Of a stretch of DNA of 6,302 nt, positions 5,192 through 6,302 are shown in pieces (position 1 is the stretch's first letter; every line of letters begins with the position of its first letter). A program made the position numbers and the translations under genes. This DNA comes from an uncultured Clostridia bacterium (lineage in GTDB: Bacteria; Bacillota; Clostridia; Oscillospirales; Ruminococcaceae): the NCBI GenBank assembly GCA_937901465.1, contig CALGTU010000117.1:1-6302 (forward strand), read 5' to 3'. A model generated the notes under the pieces. It saw only the letters and a program-made list of their open reading frames with translations, was not told where the DNA came from and did no database searches.

Positions 5192-5935
5192 ATGGACAAG
5201 AGATTTACAAAATACTTCGCAGAATTCATAGGAACATTCATCCTCGTATTCTTCGGTTGCGGTTCAGCAGCAATCACAGGCGGAATAGGCGGAGTTTTAG
5301 GGATCTTAGGCATCGCATTTTCATTCGGTCTTGCAATCGTAGCAGCAGCTTACGCTATAGGTCACATTTCAGGATGTCATGTCAATCCCGCAGTTTCACT
5401 TGCTATGCTCATTGATGGTCAGCTTTCATTTATTGATTTCATCGGTTATGTCATAGCTCAGGTTTTGGGCTCATGCGCAGCAGCAAGCACACTTTTCTTC
5501 GTAATAAAGTCAAGTGCAAACCTCGATATCTTTGAAACAGGTCTCGGAACAAACGGCTATAACGCACTTTCACACACATTCCTTTCACTCGATGGTGCTT
5601 TCGTTGTTGAAATGATACTTACATTTGTTTTTGTTCTTACAATCTTCGGTGTAACATCAAACGAAAAAACATCAGCACACGCAGGCCTCATCATCGGTCT
5701 TACTCTTACTTTTGTTCATATCATCGGTATTCCTCTTACAGGAACATCCGTTAACCCTGCAAGAAGCTTAGGCCCCGCACTCATTTTCGGCGGCGAAGCA
5801 CTCGGTCAGGTATGGCTCTTCATCCTCGCTCCACTCGTTGGTGCAGCATTAGCGGCTCTTATCTGGCATTTCTGCTTTAAACCCGCAGATAAGAAAGTAG
5901 TAGCAAAACCCGCAAAAACTTCAAAGAAAAAGTAA
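5192..5935 (+). CDS. aqpZ: Aquaporin of the water-selective AqpZ type
   Basis: This 247-residue MIP-family channel has six membrane helices and both NPA loops: HVNPAVS (63-69) and SVNPARS (186-192). The aromatic/arginine filter, by alignment to AqpZ, is F45, H176, T185 and R191. The histidine in FVHIIGIP and bulky F45 predict a narrow, water-selective pore rather than a glycerol facilitator. The start MDKRFTKYFAEFIGTF is typical of the family. An oddity is the lysine-rich C-terminal tail (about 230-247, ending KTSKKK), which should lie in the cytoplasm. C62 next to the first NPA loop is a possible mercury-sensitive site. GGAGGA (5179-5184) is 7 nt before ATG. It is the second gene of the operon with the DUF975 gene, and a strong terminator follows. 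Confidence 0.93.
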   Translation: MDKRFTKYFAEFIGTFILVFFGCGSAAITGGIGGVLGILGIAFSFGLAIVAAAYAIGHISGCHVNPAVSLAMLIDGQLSFIDFIGYVIAQVLGSCAAASTLFFVIKSSANLDIFETGLGTNGYNALSHTFLSLDGAFVVEMILTFVFVLTIFGVTSNEKTSAHAGLIIGLTLTFVHIIGIPLTGTSVNPARSLGPALIFGGEALGQVWLFILAPLVGAALAALIWHFCFKPADKKVVAKPAKTSKKK

Positions 5936-5940
5936 CTCTG

Positions 5941-5968
5941 AAAGGACACCTCAAAGGTGTCCTTTTTT
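5941..5968 (+). terminator. Strong intrinsic terminator after the aquaporin gene
   Basis: AAAGGACACCT (5941-5951) pairs with AGGTGTCCTTT (5955-5965) around CAA, with a six-T run (5963-5968). It begins 6 nt past the stop codon and closes the two-gene operon. Confidence 0.94.
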
Positions 5969-5991
5969 ATACCTCACCACCATACACCTAC

Positions 5992-6020
5992 TTGACAAAA
6001 ATCATACTATATGATATAAT
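5992..6020 (+). promoter_or_regulatory. Consensus sigma-A promoter of the SRP RNA gene
   Basis: TTGACA (5992-5997) and TATAAT (6015-6020) are perfect hexamers with a 17-bp spacer, as expected for a highly expressed stable RNA. Start should be near 6027. It may also serve dnaX by read-through. Confidence 0.94.
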
Positions 6021-6027
6021 GCTAATG

Positions 6028-6161
6028 TTAATCCGATATATAGGTGTGCGGGCCCTGTGCAACAAAACACTGTGAACCATGTCAGGCGGGGAACCGAGCA
6101 GCATTAAGCAGTCCGTTCTTGTGTGCCGCAGCAAGCCTGCACACCTATGTGTCGGATTTTT
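6028..6161 (+). ncRNA. ffs: Signal recognition particle RNA (small bacterial type)
   Basis: The RNA component of SRP binds Ffh and directs membrane and secreted proteins to the translocon. The universal domain IV is clear: GTCAGG (6081-6086), a stem capped by a GGAA tetraloop (6090-6093), and AGCAGC (6097-6102). The ends form a near-continuous stem of about 24 bp (6030-6053 with 6135-6158), including AATCCGA/TCGGATT and TAGGTGTGC/GCACACCTA with a few G-U pairs. A T-run (6157-6161) follows directly, so the outer stem probably also acts as the terminator. The ends are estimated from the promoter and stem. At about 134 nt it is somewhat longer than the roughly 100-nt E. coli 4.5S RNA and lacks an Alu-like domain. 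The position just before dnaX is conserved in Firmicutes. Confidence 0.95.
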
Positions 6162-6189
6162 ATGCCGTTTAAAGAAAGTGAGGGGTTTT

Positions 6190-6302
6190 ATGTATACAGC
6201 GCTTTACCGCAAGTGGCGTCCAAAAACATTTGACGATGTCATAGCCCAGCCTCATATAACAACAACCCTTAAAAGTCAGATAACAAACGGCAAAACAGCC
6301 CA
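6190..6302 (+). CDS. dnaX: DNA polymerase III gamma/tau subunit, N-terminal fragment
   Basis: Only the first 37 codons lie in the window. MYTALYRKWRPKTFDDVIAQ followed by PHITTTLKSQITNGKTA is the classic DnaX start: the YRKWRP-x-F motif and the helix before the Walker A loop of the clamp-loader ATPase. The gene runs off the right edge, so the ATP-binding GxxGxGKT motif is not yet seen. The gamma/tau subunits load the sliding clamp and couple the replisome to the helicase. GAGGGG (6180-6185) gives a short 4-nt spacing to ATG. The gap of 28 nt after the SRP RNA matches the common scr-dnaX order in Firmicutes; it may be expressed by read-through from the RNA promoter. Confidence 0.95.
   Translation, partial: MYTALYRKWRPKTFDDVIAQPHITTTLKSQITNGKTA

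Overview
The window looks like chromosomal DNA from a low-to-moderate GC Firmicute of the class Clostridia, probably an Oscillospiraceae/Ruminococcaceae-type gut anaerobe. This is inferred from strong GGAGG-type ribosome sites, textbook sigma-A promoters with 17-bp spacers, a small SRP RNA directly upstream of dnaX, and protein families typical of that group (PocR-type chemoreceptor, DUF975, AIM24/TIGR00266). The species cannot be told from the sequence alone.

Layout. Positions 1-290 hold a tandem array of a 91-92 bp repeat, three full copies plus a 16-bp stub. Each copy junction carries a terminator-like hairpin with a T-run. A consensus promoter (326-354) then drives an AIM24/TIGR00266-family protein (418-1119). 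Next come three tandem paralogous small membrane proteins of 82, 86 and 72 residues (1314-1562, 1651-1911, 1992-2210). They share an N-terminal core but have unrelated tails, and hairpins lie between them. An Lgt-family membrane protein (2225-3004) follows 14 nt after the third and is probably co-transcribed with it. Its catalytic motifs differ at positions that are key in the E. coli enzyme.

A 101-bp imperfect palindrome (3003-3103) and a bidirectional terminator (3122-3145) separate this block from a convergent minus-strand gene (3153-4199) for a soluble PocR-domain chemoreceptor. Its promoter lies back-to-back with the promoter of a rightward two-gene operon: a DUF975 membrane protein (4337-5170) and an AqpZ-type water channel (5192-5935), closed by a strong terminator (5941-5968). 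The window ends with a consensus promoter, the SRP RNA gene (about 6028-6161) and the first 37 codons of dnaX.

Together the genes suggest a membrane and envelope neighbourhood: six of the nine CDS encode integral membrane proteins, one is a sensor, and SRP RNA serves membrane targeting. No mobile element, CRISPR array, tRNA or rRNA was seen. The least ordinary parts are the hairpin-bearing tandem repeat, the triplicated small membrane protein array with its intervening RNA structures, the divergent Lgt, and the palindromic element after it.
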